NCBI GenBank assembly: GCA_001600415.1 | Contig: BCJX01000011.1 | Location: 55,029 to 119,028 of the forward strand | Source of the DNA: Pascua guehoae | Lineage: Eukaryota; Basidiomycota; Tremellomycetes; Trichosporonales; Trichosporonaceae | Direction: 5' to 3' | DNA length: 64,000 bases | Shown: piece by piece, positions 44,758 to 56,681 of the stretch | Layout of the letters: the number at the start of each line of letters is the position of its first letter | Position numbering within the stretch: the stretch's first letter is position 1 | Translations under genes and position numbers: made by a program | Notes under the pieces: generated by a model | The model's input: only the letters and a program-made list of their open reading frames with translations | Databases searched by the model: none | Told to the model about the DNA's origin: nothing

Positions 44758-47700
44758 CTAAATATCCACAATGGCCACGCCGCGCATCGTGCGTTCCTTC
44801 GCCTTGCCCTTTCCCTTGCCCTTGGCAGCGGGGGCAACGGGCGGTGGACCCCGCATCGAGCCCTCCTTCCACGCGTGGCGGACGGGGATCTCGACGCAGT
44901 CGAGGCGCAGGCGGGCGCGGCCCTTGCCCTTGGCCGTATTCCTCACGCTGGTGCGTGTGGGACCAGCGTGGGGTTGGGCTACTCGCCGGGTGCGTTTCTT
45001 GGGCAGCGACTTGATCGTGCGCGCCACGTGTAGGCCGGACTGGAACGGGTGCCCGCCCGCATTGAGCGGGATGATGTCTGTTGGGTCGGCGTCGGTGTCG
45101 GCATCGGCGTCGGCGTCTTGCGTCGGTGCGTCTGGCTCGGCGTCCTCGTCCGAGTCGGGGATGAGGATGGGATCGGTGTCAAAGCCCTCCAGCACGTTGA
45201 GAACAGTCGCAAACCGCGACCCGGCGGCGGCGTGGGCCTGGCGCGCCATCTTTCGGGACGCAGTCCCATAGCCCCACCCGCGGTTCTTGCGCTTCTTGCG
45301 CCGCAGCTGGGAGGGCCCGGCGGGCCCCGGTCCATCGGCCGCGGTGCCGTTCATGGGGCCATTCGCGCTCCCGCTCGCGACGGCATTCTCGCCATTGGTC
45401 GAGCCGTTCGGCGCGCCCAGGGCAGGTGTGCCCTCTGCGGTGCCGATAGCGGGCGTGCCCTCGGTCGTCGAGGTGCCCTCGAGCGGCTTGAGCATGTGTG
45501 GCGGGTGCACAATGTGGATCTCGGGCTCTTCGCCCGCAAAGCAGCCGCGCCGGACACGCGCACGGGCCCACTCTTGCTTGCCGGCCGACTTGTACGACGA
45601 CCCCAGCGCGGGGTACGTGATGAGCGCGTCGGTTCGCATGACGCCGGGCAGTGGGGGCAGCTCGGGGAGGGGCGGTCGCCACGGGCGGTCGACGCGGGGT
45701 CGTGGGCCGCCGGTCTCGTCGTGGTTACGTTCAGCATGCTGGGTGTGAGTTGGGTCAACCAGATGGTAGGCCATCAACTCACGCGCTGGAGATGCGATAC
45801 CGTGTGCGAGTGCAGGTTGCAATCTTTTGTCAGCTGCATCCCGACGTTCCCGACGCACCATCAAAAGGACACAGCAACCTGTTCGATATGTGCTGGGCCG
45901 CAATATGCTGAAGCAATTTCTGCACACCCTCGAAACATGGGCGATCACACCCATGCCAGAGACACCGGTAGAAGAGCTTGTTCTCGTCCTGGCAGTCAGC
46001 TAAAACAAAGCCCCGCAGTACACTCCCAACTCACCTTCATCTCAACGCGGCCCTGCAGAGCATGCGCGCGGACTTTGAAATGCTTCTCGAGCAACTTTTC
46101 GCTCGCGAGCACAGAATGACAACCCTTCCAACCACACGGGTACTCGCCGAGCGTGTTGAGCAGGCGGTCCTTGTCAAGAGCGCTCGCAAACGGCTCCAGC
46201 GCCGCGGGCCCAGCGCGCCGGATGAACCGGTCCTTGACCTCTTCTGGACTCCGCACGCGCATCCGGTCACTCCCCACCGCAATCGCCCTCCGCGCAAACC
46301 ACTTCCCGAGCGGCCCCTTTCTCTTGGGTGGTGGCTGGTAGTCGTCGTCATCATCGTCCCGGATCGGGTCTGTTATTAGCTGGGTGAAAAGGGACGTACA
46401 CCCACCATATACGCCTCGAGCGATCAACTTGTCGCGCCGCTCGCGCGAAATGCGCAACGACACATACGCCTTGTTGACCGGTTCAAGCCTCCTCAAAGTG
46501 ACAGCCAGTTTGGCATCCTCGTCCTCGTCGTTGGAAAAGTCCACCACGACTATGTCAACGTCCATTCCAGAAGTGTGAGGTTGTGCTGTGCCTGGTGTAG
46601 ATGGCCCAGCACCAACAGCAACATCCCGAGCTGGCCTCGACAGCGCCGCCGCTGACTCGGTGGCAGTCAAGCTAGAACGAGTAGGCGAGAGCACGATGAT
46701 ATCTCGCGCAGGCGACGCGGATGGCCGTAAGGGTTGCTCGTTGTCCTGCAGAGCCGTGAATGGCTCTTCTGGGCCTGGTGCCGATGTTCGAGATGGCGTA
46801 GGCGAGTGTCTCGCCAACGGAGCCGACGAAGATGGCTTTGCAGGCGAAGATGGCTTTACAGGCGAAGATGGCCCTGCAGGCGCTTGCGAGGTCACCTGGG
46901 GGGCCGATGATGGCTCTGTTGATGCTGGTGATCCCATTTGAGCGGCCGGCGATGGGACTGCTGGTGCTGGTGATGCTGCCAGAGCCGTCGTGGGTAGCGC
47001 CATCGGCGCTGGTGAGGCAGGCCCCGAGACAGCAACAGTGGCAGCAGTGTGCTCCATAGCTGCAGGCGAGGCAGCAGCGAGTCCCGCAGCGGCTGGGGCG
47101 GCAGGACCGGCTCCCGTTGGCGCCGAGGCAGCCGCCGACACCGGTGGTCCGGTTGACTCTGGTGCGGCATCTGGAGTCACTGCCGAGGGCGCCACTGGTA
47201 CAGCAGAGGCTGCTAATGGGGTGGCAACCTGTAATGCGGATGGCGATCCAGTTCCCTCTGGCACTGGTGAGGCAGGGAGGGTCGATAAAGGCGGCCCTGC
47301 GGCGGGTTGGGGAGAGGCGAGCGGCGAGGCCGGTGCTGGGTCGGTGGGTGCTGGCTCGGTGGGTGCTGGCTTGGTCGGTGCTGGCTTGGTCGGTGCTGGC
47401 TCGGTAGGTGCTGGCTCGGTGGGTGCTGGGGATGCCGCCAGAGTCGCCTGTGACGGGCCGGCCGGTGCTGGAGTGTCCTCCAGTTCTTTGGGGAGAGTGG
47501 GTTCTGCGGTCTCACCTGCTGGTGGTGAGGAGGGAGCATCTGGTGCCCCCTCATCCTCAGCTGTCACCACCAGTGTCTCCTCCACCAAAGTTGTTGTCAC
47601 CTGTTCTGGGCCCGAGGTAGCCTGAACCGTTGAAGTCGTCATTGTTGTCGAAATGACCTCTCTAGCAGTTGCGTGGGCCATGGGGAGGTCGGGGATGGTA

Positions 47701-48586
47701 TTTAAGGAGGAGAGGGGGGGATTAAGTGCAACCGCGCCTTCCGCGCGGGGACTTTGTGGGCCTGGAGCTTGTTCGGGCAGGGGGGCCTCGTCGTCCATTG
47801 GGTCGTAGACTTGAGGAAGAATTGGGAGAGCCACTACCGCTGGAGGACTCTCCGTGTCGCTGCGGGCAGCGCCTTGGGATGAGGGACCAGGCGCGTCGTC
47901 GGCTGTCGAAGATGTTGGCTCGACGGCGTCGCTCGCTGCCGGCGCGTCTACTGGGGCGTCATGGCTCGCGTCTCTTGGGGGCGTTGGCGTCCGCGCTGGT
48001 GCAGATTCAGTATACCGAGTCGTAAACGATGCGAGGTACTGGGCAAGAGGTCCAATGTGCCCGACGGCAGAGGTGAGGGATGATGGAGATGTCAAGGCGG
48101 GTTGTGTGGGTTGCGCGGATGGCGATGTCGGCTCAGGTGTGGCTGGTGCAGCCTCCCCGAGCGGAACGGCAGAGGACGTCGCGACGACGGGTGACGAGTC
48201 CATCGAGGGCGCAGTAACAAACGACGAGGGTAAGGATGGTTGCACGGGTGTGCTCGTGACGGATGGTGGGGAGGGTGAATGTCGCGTAGGTGGAGAGGGG
48301 GTGGTGTCTGGCAGTGTTGTTGCCATGTCGTCGGATGTTTTGGGATTGGCGTCGGCGGTCGCGGTGGTCAGGGGAACCGGCGCGTCAGATTGGGGATCAC
48401 CGGTAACTGTAGGCTGTTCATTTTCGACACCTTTCGATGGTGGGCTCGACGTCGCGTGCTCGACAGTCGCGGGGTGTGGTGAAGGCGACCGCGATGGCCC
48501 CGGTCTGGGTCGTCAGGGGGGAGCCAAGGCAGGGGGGAGATGCCGGGGGTTACTCACTGGGCCGTGATGGACGCGTCCTGCGACAT
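44758..48586 (-). CDS. Three-finger C2H2 zinc protein with very long disordered N-terminus
   Basis: Exons 48586-48558, 48504-46406, 46369-46035, 45988-45859, 45823-45783 and 45738-44758 give 1,204 residues; every phase agrees. Residues 1-650 are Pro/Ala/Ser/Thr-rich, with PAPTE/PAPTK pentapeptide repeats. Three fingers appear only after splicing: C788-x4-C793-x12-H806-x5-H812, C830-x4-C835-x13-H849-x4-H854 and C861-x4-C866-x12-H879-x4-H884. The CGWKGC and CLWHGC openings recall Zic/GLI-type fingers. Basic and acidic patches (KRKGPLGKW, DDDDDDY, RRKKRKNRGWGYG) surround them. Probably a nuclear DNA- or chromatin-binding protein; family not recognised. The 36-nt intron at 46405-46370 is in frame and could be retained. 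Confidence 0.78.
47332..47430 (-). repeat. 15-bp tandem repeat encoding PAPTE/K/D
   Basis: Seven or so copies of a 15-bp unit encoding Pro-Ala-Pro-Thr plus Glu, Lys or Asp in the disordered part of the C2H2 protein. Confidence 0.9.
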
Positions 48587-49301
48587 GCCGCACAGAGGTC
48601 GGCGCGCAGGCGAGGTGGGCCCTTGTCGTATGCTGGGCCCGATGGATGGTGGATAGCGCTGTAAGAGTGGTAGTTGAGAGTGGTGGTGTGCACAATGGGC
48701 AGGGCAATAATTATTGTCGGTGCAAGCCTGCAGCCTGCAACCTGCAAACCCGAGTTGCGTCACTCATAACCACTACAGCCGAGACTCGACTCTGCACGCT
48801 CACTGGGTGCGCCAATGGTCACCCCCTACCCCACACGCTGCCGTCTACCCCGCACTTTGACAGACCTCTGTCCCACATCTTCATGTCTTCTGTACAGCAC
48901 ATGCAGCACAGCATGCCACACTATGCATATCCTCTAATCCTATGTACTTGCAACAACACGCACAGAGGTCTCGACGATCGATCATGCCTATGGCTGGCAG
49001 TGTTTGCAGGCCAAGGCTAGGCTGCACGGTGAGATGCCGTGCCTTATCAAAAAGGTTCCGCTAAGCCCCCAGTGATGCTTTCCAATTGATTAGGGTAATA
49101 TTGTAATTGGAACTTGTGGGGTGCAAGATTGGAATTTGAACGTGTTTTTCCAATCTCCCTGACATGGCGGCAGTTGGCGGCGGCGGCACGGATATGATTG
49201 CGACCCAAGCAGGTGACCCACCCACCCATGTCTTTGATCCGACCCGTCTCGTCTCTTCTCTTTGTCAGACACTTTCTTGTCCCCTCCCCACAACACCCAC
49301 C
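48587..49301. promoter_or_regulatory. Divergent promoter region of C2H2 and lipoyl synthase genes
   Basis: 715 bp between the two start codons. AT-richer around 49085-49130. No motif assigned. Confidence 0.4.
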
Positions 49302-50660
49302 ATGCGCGCAGCCTTCACCACCGCCGTCGACACTGTGCGCGCCAGCGCCAACCGCCGTGTTGTATCCCATGCGGTGAGCTGCACCGTGTCTGCATACCAG
49401 CTAACATTTCAGATCCCGGCGTGCTCGTCGCGCTCCTTGGCGACCACGGCGAACCCGCCGGAAAGCGGAGCTGCGGCACCAAAGCGCCGTTTCCCCAAGC
49501 TCGACGACGGCTTGACCTTTGACGACTTTGTGTCTGGCGAGGCGCTGCCTGATGCATCTGAGCGTGTCGTGCTCGGCAACACGTCTCAGTGAGTAGCACC
49601 TAGCTGGGTGATATTTATTCAAGGTGCTGACCCTCGTCCAAGGCCACGGTTGCCGTCGTTCCTCAAGCACCCGATCCCAAAGGGCAAGAGCTACACGGAA
49701 ATTAAGCGCGACTTGCGTGGCCTGGGTCTGCACACTGTGTGTGAGGAGGCAAAGTGCCCCAACATTGGCGAGTGCTGGGGTGGAGACAAGGGTGCTGCGA
49801 CCGCGACGATCATGGTACGTGCAGAGTGGAGGTGGCTGTTTAAAAGTCGGGCTGACGTCTAGCTCATGGGTGACACATGTACGCGTGGGTGCCGGTTCTG
49901 CTCGATCAAGACGTCGCGCAAGCCTCCTCCGCTCGACATCCACGAGCCCGAGAACACGGCCGAGGCCATTTCGCGCTGGGGACTGGGCTACATTGTCCTG
50001 ACGAGTGTGGATCGTGACGACTTGGCGGACGGCGGAGCGGCACACATTGCGTCGACGATTTCCAAGATCAAGCAGAAGAACCCTTCCATCTTGGTCGAGG
50101 CCCTCACGCCCGATTTTGCCGGCAAGGGCGACGAGGCGATCGCGATGGTCGCGACGTCTGGCCTCGACGTCTTTGCCCACAACGTCGAGACGGTCGAGGA
50201 GTGCACGCCATTCGTCCGTGACCGCCGTGCGACGTTTGTCCACTCGCTCGAGGTTCTCCGCACTGCCAAGCGCGCCGCCGCCGCTGCCAACAAGGAGATT
50301 CTCACAAAGACGTCCATCATGCTCGGCGTCGGCGAGCGCGAGGACGAGCTCCACGCTGCCCTCCGCCGAATCCGCGACGCCGGCGTCGACGTTGTCACAT
50401 TCGGACAGTACATGCGTCCCACCAAGCGCCACATGAAGGTGGACCGCTACGTCGAGCCCGCCGAGTTTGCAAAGTGGAAGGAGGTCGCAGAGGGAATGGG
50501 CTTCCTCTATGTCGCATCTGGACCACTCGTCCGCTCAAGTTACAAGGCAGGCGAGTTCTTTATCGAAAACGTCCTCAAGAAGCGCCGCGCAGCCGCGGCA
50601 CAGAAGGCTGCAGGCCAGCTCGCCGCAGCAGAGCCCCAGGCCGACGAGTCGCGTGCGTAG
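49302..50660 (+). CDS. LIP5: Lipoyl synthase, mitochondrial
   Basis: Exons 49302-49373, 49413-49588, 49643-49814 and 49863-50660 give 405 residues. A presequence (about 1-40) is followed by [18 protein letters not shown]. The auxiliary cluster motif is C-x4-C-x5-C in [12 protein letters not shown], and the radical-SAM motif is C-x3-C-x2-C in [17 protein letters not shown] near the end supplies the serine that ligates the auxiliary cluster. It inserts two sulfurs into protein-bound octanoate to make lipoate for the 2-oxoacid dehydrogenases and the glycine cleavage system. It consumes its auxiliary cluster, which NFU1 helps replace. Confidence 0.97.
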
Positions 50661-50867
50661 ATGTAGATGATGGATGTCTGTACTTGTGGTCTTTGGATGG
50701 ATATTAGTGGCATTAGAAATCGTGCCACATGGTGCATTTGGGCATTTGCTTCCGCTTCTAATGTTGCCGAGTTGGTGTTGTTCTCGTGTGTGTCACCGAC
50801 CGCGACTTCTTGATCGCTGTTTCTCGTGTTGCAACTCCATCCACCCACTGTTGACAAGCATCCCATC

Positions 50868-52615
50868 ATGCCCGCACCACACATGATGGGCATATACCCC
50901 ACCGAGTCGGTCCAGGTGGGTGACGCCTCATCCCACGCGAGCTAACCCAGCAGGAGGTCCACTCGTCACTCCCTATTGACCCCCTCGGCCCCGGTGCAGC
51001 TGACCTTCTCGCTGGAGATGTCGAGTACCGCCTCCACTATCTCCTGCAAGAGGCCAAGAAGTTTATGGTGCACGGCAAACGCTCGACGCTCATGCCTGAG
51101 GATGTCGAGTATGCGATGGAGGCATTGAATGTTGAGGTAGGTATCTCGTTGACCAAGTCACCTACACCTCTCCCTTTTCTCGTTACATTCTCCTTCCTTC
51201 CTCGTTCCATTCTCCTTCCTTACTCATACTCACACCCCAGCCTGTCATTGTCCCACCCAAACCACTCCCACTGGCGCCGTTCCACGCCGTGCCAGTCCCA
51301 TCAGGCTCCTCGGCGCAACAACTGTACACGGTCGTCGACGACGAGATTGACTTTGCGACCTACCTCCGCGAGCCCCTCCCACCAGGACTGGCCAACAGCG
51401 CCGGCGTAAAGTGGAAGGCGCACTGGCTCGCCGTCGAGGGTGTGCAGCCTGCGATCCCCGAGAATCCCGCACCCACCTCGCGCGCAGGACGTGAGTGCAG
51501 CTACACCTCCCATCCATTGAGCTGACCTCCAGCATCACGCGCAACACCGACGCCGACGACGGGCGCGGCCGCCCTGCGTCCCAGCGCAAAGACGCATCTC
51601 ACCACCGAGCTGCAGCTCTACTTTTCGCGTCTCACCGCTGCCCTCATTCCACCCATCTCGACCCTCCCTCATCTCCCGGGAAACCCACCGTCAGGGGCGC
51701 CGGGCCATTCGCTCCCCGAGGGCGAGCGGCATCGGCTCGCCGCCCTCGCGAGTGTGCGCGCGGATGCGTCCGTCGCGGGTGTCCTGGCATACCTCGTCCG
51801 CTGGGTCGCGGAGAGCATCAACAAGACGCTCATGGGACCCACAGGCACCATTGGGTGTCTGGTCGATGTCGTCGAGGCCATTCTCGACAACGACGTTCTC
51901 TTCGTGGAGCCTTATGTGGGTGGTGTGATCCTGCGGAGCTAACCCAGCAGCTGCACCAGTTCCTCGGACCTCTCCTCTCCATCATCCTCACAGTTCCGCT
52001 CGGCCCGCACCCGCCCAGCTCGAGTGGGGCGGACCGGATCTCGCCGTTCGATCTGCGCTCGCGCGCATCCGAGGTGCTTGCAAAGCTCGTCTCGTTGTAC
52101 GGACAGAGCTACTCTGGCCTCATTCCGCGTGAGTTGGCTGGAGCGGTCGTTTGAATCCAACTCACACCACAGGCCTCGTCTCCACATTCACCCGAGCACT
52201 CAAGTCGTCCCCCTTCCCTTCACCCCTGGGCGCAGACTACCCGCCTGCAGGGCGGTACGAAGGCGCCGTCTTAGGCCTGCACGCGCTCGGCCCGCACGCG
52301 GTCCGCCAGGTGCTCTTTGGCAAGTCTGGCGAGGGCCTCAAGGTGATCGACTCGCTCCTCGCCGTCTTGTACCCCGGAGACGCGCGGAAACGCAAGACCA
52401 AGCTCATGATGGCAACGGCCAAGGCGCTCGAGCAGATTATCAACTCGAAGCCCGCAGACTGGAACCCGCAGACGCAGGCGCCCAACCTCGACGACATTGC
52501 AGAGTTTGCGGGCGAGCACATTGCAAAGGGCTTTGAAAAGCGGACGTGGGTCGCGGCCGAGGTGCTTCGGCTGCATCGCGAGGGGGAGGCCGAGGATGTA
52601 AAGATGGAAGAGTAG
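50868..52615 (+). CDS. TAF6: TFIID/SAGA subunit TAF6
   Basis: Exons 50868-50915, 50954-51136, 51241-51490, 51533-51915, 51951-52128 and 52173-52615 give 494 residues. A histone-fold domain comes first (IYPTESVQ, then DVEYRLHYLLQEAKKFMVHGKRSTLMPEDVEYAME). VDDEIDFATYLREPLP and VKWKAHWLAVEGVQPAIPENP follow, hallmark TAF6 blocks. The C-terminal half forms HEAT repeats (LHQFLGPLLSIILTVPLG, YEGAVLGLHALGPHAVRQVL). TAF6 pairs with TAF9 in TFIID and SAGA. Two introns end in AACCCAGCAG, so each acceptor could shift by three bases. Confidence 0.95.
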
Positions 52616-52801
52616 CGAGAGTGTGTTGTACTATTAGACCTTGATGTGGACCATGTCGACGCAGTGGGCGTGCAAGGGAAGGCGTTGGAACCATGAACCC
52701 GAGAAGAGAGCAATCTGGTGGAGAGGCAGGACCAATAACCCCAAGTGCAAACAAGACACTGAACCGCATTCATTCCCAAAGTACAACCTTTTGTATTCTG
52801 T

Positions 52802-55800
52802 TCACTTTCCGCCCACGGCCTGCGCGATGCGCATACACTCGTCCCACCTGTCGTCGTCGACGACGGCAATCTTGCCGTCACGGACCTCGCGGAGCTTCCT
52901 GCCGTCCTGTGGCGCCGCGCCCTCATACCACCCCTCGGCGGCCTTGTCGTGCTCGCCCTCGAGGAAGGCCTGTACAGGCTCGAGCCAGGCGCGGTTGACG
53001 GCGACGTCGGCGTCCGAGAAGCCGTACCGCCGGGAATACCACCATGCCCACGTGTCGTCAGAGTGTGTCACGCGGTCGCTGGGGAGGGTCAGCATGGACG
53101 TGCGGAGGGTAGATTCAGAGGATTGACGAACACCACGTCAGTCACAACACCCTGGTACTCACCCAAAGAGCGTGGGGTACGTCTTGGGCTTCCACGCCAC
53201 ACGGTACCGCAGCACGCGCGACGGCTGCACACCGTTGGCGAGGAGGGCGCGCACAAACGCGCGCGAGGGGACATAGACCTGGCCGCCCGCGACCATGGTC
53301 CCAAACACGCCCCGGAGCGTCTTCCACTCGTCGCTGTCGGCCTCGAGCTCTTGGTCCTCGGCGTACGCGGGCAGGGCGCCATTGTCGCGGAAATACGCGA
53401 GGAGGCGCTCGGCCGTGTCGGGCGCGTAATAGTTGGCGAGCTGGACGCGCAGGTCGGCGAGCGACGAGGGCGGGTTGGTCGCGCCGTACAGCAGCTCTTC
53501 GGCCGATACCTCGCCGACAATGAGCGAGACGTCGCGTGCGGCGAGCGCGCGCGCAAAGCTCCCGTCGACAAAGGAGCTGTAGAGCGTCGAGGGGATGAAG
53601 GCGTCGTCGGTCACGGCGCGGAAGGTGTGGATTTTGCTGCGGTCAGCTGGGGTTGTTTACACGGACACTCTGGGTGGTTGTCTCGGTACAGTTGTAAAGG
53701 TAGACTCTGGCCACACAGTGTGCACTGCGCTGGAGTTGAGCGCCAGAGCACAGTTGTTCGTCCAGCACGCACGCTGAGCGCGGACCATGCTCGGAGCAGT
53801 CGTGGCCGATCACAATGGTGCTTGATATGGTTGAGCACGGCACGGTCAAGCTCGACACAGTCGTGCTCGACACTGTTGGCAGACTCATACTCGACCCATC
53901 CTACCACAAACAGCCATGCCCACAGGCATGACCCCACCCAACCCCGCCCCACTCACAGAGTCATAACCTTGTCCACCAACTCGCGCATCCCCACCTCGCG
54001 CAACCGGCGCATCTTCTCCTCGCCCGTCGCACTGGCCGAGATCCCAAACGCCTCTGCGAGACCATCAAAGCCCGCCTGGCTCTCGGCGACATTCTTGGGC
54101 TGCGCAGGCAGCGTGTTGGACCAGAGCATGGCGCGGCGCACCAGCTGCTTGCCGCTCGGTTGGCGCACGTCGTACGCGAGCTGCATTTGCACACTGTATG
54201 CGCCGGCCGAGAGCCCGCAGATGGTCACGTTGGGCGAGGCGCCAAAGTGCGCGGCGTTGGCGACGGCCCATTCGAGCGCGAGGCGTTGGCTGGGTTGTTA
54301 GTGGGGGATTGGACTTTTGCTTCGGGGGTTGGGAGGTGCAAGGAGCGAGTTGGTGGGTCGTGTTTGGGTCTGCGTGCCCGGTGGTCTGGTGTCGACGCCG
54401 ATTCCTCATCATTTGCGTCTCTTATTCCCTCGTGTTCCTCGTCGTGTTCCCTCTCGTGTTCCCTCTCGTGTTCCTCTGGTTCCTCGTGTTCCTCCTCCCT
54501 TTGCTCCCCTCTCCCTCCCAGTTCGCCCTCTTGTACGACCTCGTGGGCACCCTAGACCTTTCCCGCCCTTCTTCCTCCCATCTTCCGTCTACTCCTCCTC
54601 CTATCCCTCCTGGTCGCATTCCTCTTCTTCCATCGACGCGTGCGAGTGCTCCCTCGCCTACTATTCCCTCTTTCATGGATCCCCCCCCCCCCCCCCTTGC
54701 AGCCAACTGTATATGCCTTGCCTCCCCTGTCCCATGCTACTCCCTCTTCTCCAACCCAACCCGAACGTCGCAACACTCACTCCCAGAATCCAAAATTGCC
54801 CGCGGTCCCATCCTCATTCTCCGCCCGCACCTCCTCACCAGCCAAGAACCCAAACACGCCGAGACGGTACGCGGGCGCGACGACGACGCAGCGCAGGGCG
54901 CCGTCGCCGAGGAGCGCAGACGGGTCGTTGCGCTCAGTCATGGCCGGAGCGCCAATCTGCAGCCACCCGCCGTGGAAGAAGACGAGGAGTGGCCAGCCCC
55001 CCGCCGGGGGTGGGCCGGGGGGTGTCCAGATGTTGGCCGTGAGCGAGTCTTCCGAGAGGGTGGCGCCGGGGACGCCCGAGGGGAAGACGACGCCGTCGTC
55101 GCTGTGTGTCAGTGATGGAGTGTGAGAGAGGACGAGTCGTGAGACTGTGAGACTGCCTGGTGGTAAGACCGACGAGGGCGGTGTGGTACTGTGAGCTGGG
55201 GAGGGTGATAGCTGCCGATCGCGTATTGATGCATCGATGCACAACCCAGCTCCGTAGCACGACACACTGCACCGTGTACCGCACAGCGTACTTCACAACA
55301 CACGATACACCACACAAGAGACATCGACACGAAACGCAACACAACACGCAACACAACACACAACACTCACTTCTTGATAATATACTCGGGCTGCGGGGCG
55401 AGGTACCCAAACTCGTCGCCACGCACGTCCTCCCAGCTATAGTCGTCCGGGAGCGCGACGGGCTTGCGCCACCGCCTGTCCCCTGTGGGCGGGTACGCGT
55501 ACGGGACCTGGAGGAAGCGGCGGCACCGAACGTCGCCGGTGGAGGAGACGACCTTGACGCCGCGGAGCGTGCCGTGCGGACCGGCGTTGAGGGTCGTTGG
55601 ACGGTCTGGTGTGAGCGTGCGTTGGAGCTGTACGAGGAGGGGAGGGTGGTGATGTGGTGTTGAGGATGTACGACGCAGGCCACGGGACGCAGGCACACGC
55701 AGAGCACGGGACACAGATGACAGGATCGAGCGGTAGGCGCATCAATAGCGCATGAGACGGCTATGCGGGCAGATCTCGCACTCGCACTCACATGTGTCGC

Positions 55801-55869
55801 CCGGGGCGGGTGTGTCGACGACCTTTGGGGTCAGATATCCGAGTCCCGAGTCGCGATACTCACTGGCAT
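52802..55869 (-). CDS. Type-B carboxylesterase/lipase family protein
   Basis: Exons 55869-55864, 55822-55792, 55605-55371, 55101-54781, 54289-53957, 53636-53163 and 53078-52802 give 558 residues in phase. LNAGPHGTLRGVKV and FLQVPYAYPPTGDRRWRKP form the family's N-terminus; VFFHGGWLQ the oxyanion hole; GNFGFWDQRLALEW (across a splice) and GLSAGAYS with catalytic Ser225. The later Glu and His are less obvious; VGEVSAEELL and DRVTHSDDTWAWW are candidate regions. No signal peptide, so likely intracellular. Esterase or lipase with unknown substrate. The first coding exon is six bases (ATG CCA), and the intron at 54780-54290 is 491 nt, filled with pyrimidine repeats. Confidence 0.85.
54425..54500. 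repeat. CTCGTGTTCC tandem repeat in an intron
   Basis: Imperfect copies of TTCCTCGTG and TTCCCTCTCGTG within the 491-nt carboxylesterase intron, followed by a C12-14 homopolymer at about 54686. Confidence 0.85.
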
Positions 55870-56681
55870 GGCAGGTGTGCTGTTCACAGGAGGCGAGCGG
55901 GAGGGGTAAGAACAGGTGAGAGCAAGAATGACAATTGCGACGTGCACGATAAGTGAGCAGAGAGGAAAGAAAAGAAGCAACGGGTGACACAGCGGGAGGT
56001 GATAGCTTTGGGATGGGGTGGGTGAGTGGATGCAAGACGGTCGGTGACCTAAACGAGCGGTTAGATTAGCCGTATCGGCGACCAAGTGGCCAGGTTACGG
56101 TTGTTGGCCGCTTGGCCGCCTCGGCCTCGCCCGACGCCAATCTCTCATTCAAATGTGGCACCCAGGGTGGTGGGACTGGTTGGTTTTGCCGTCTGTTGTC
56201 TCTGGCGGCGGGTTGGTTTGCGCATCTCTCAATTGGGCAGCTGTCCGAGTTTGGTTGAAAATACAACATCAGGCAGAAGTGTGCGCAGATGGCGATAAAA
56301 CAAGACATCTTCCAGCAAAGTCAATGTTGCCTCAACATGCTTCAACAGCAGTTCAACCCAAGATCCCAAGACACGCCACGGGGTGCGTGCTGCGCGTCTC
56401 ATGTGTCCTCGAGCTGGGTCACAACATTCATTTCATAACAACTAATATTATCCTGCACGAAAAGACCTGTCTAACACCGCTAAACCTCTTGACACGACGA
56501 ATTGGCGTCTACTGCAGTTACCACTACCACTACCGCCAGCCGTCTTCTTCTGCGGTCTGGGTGTCTGGGGCGCCCCAGCGTTATACCATACACAAGTACG
56601 AGTTTGCGCACTCTGAACAACCCAGTCGTGGCCACAATTACAGATTAAACTTGGTGGTGCACCTTGACCCCGACCTCGACC
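55870..56681. other. Upstream region of the carboxylesterase
   Basis: Carboxylesterase promoter, then the 3' flank of the next minus-strand gene. No other gene recognised. Confidence 0.55.

Noticed and set aside
46990..47625. Gly/Ala-rich plus-strand frame
   Set aside because: Mirror of the PAPT-repeat coding sequence on the other strand.
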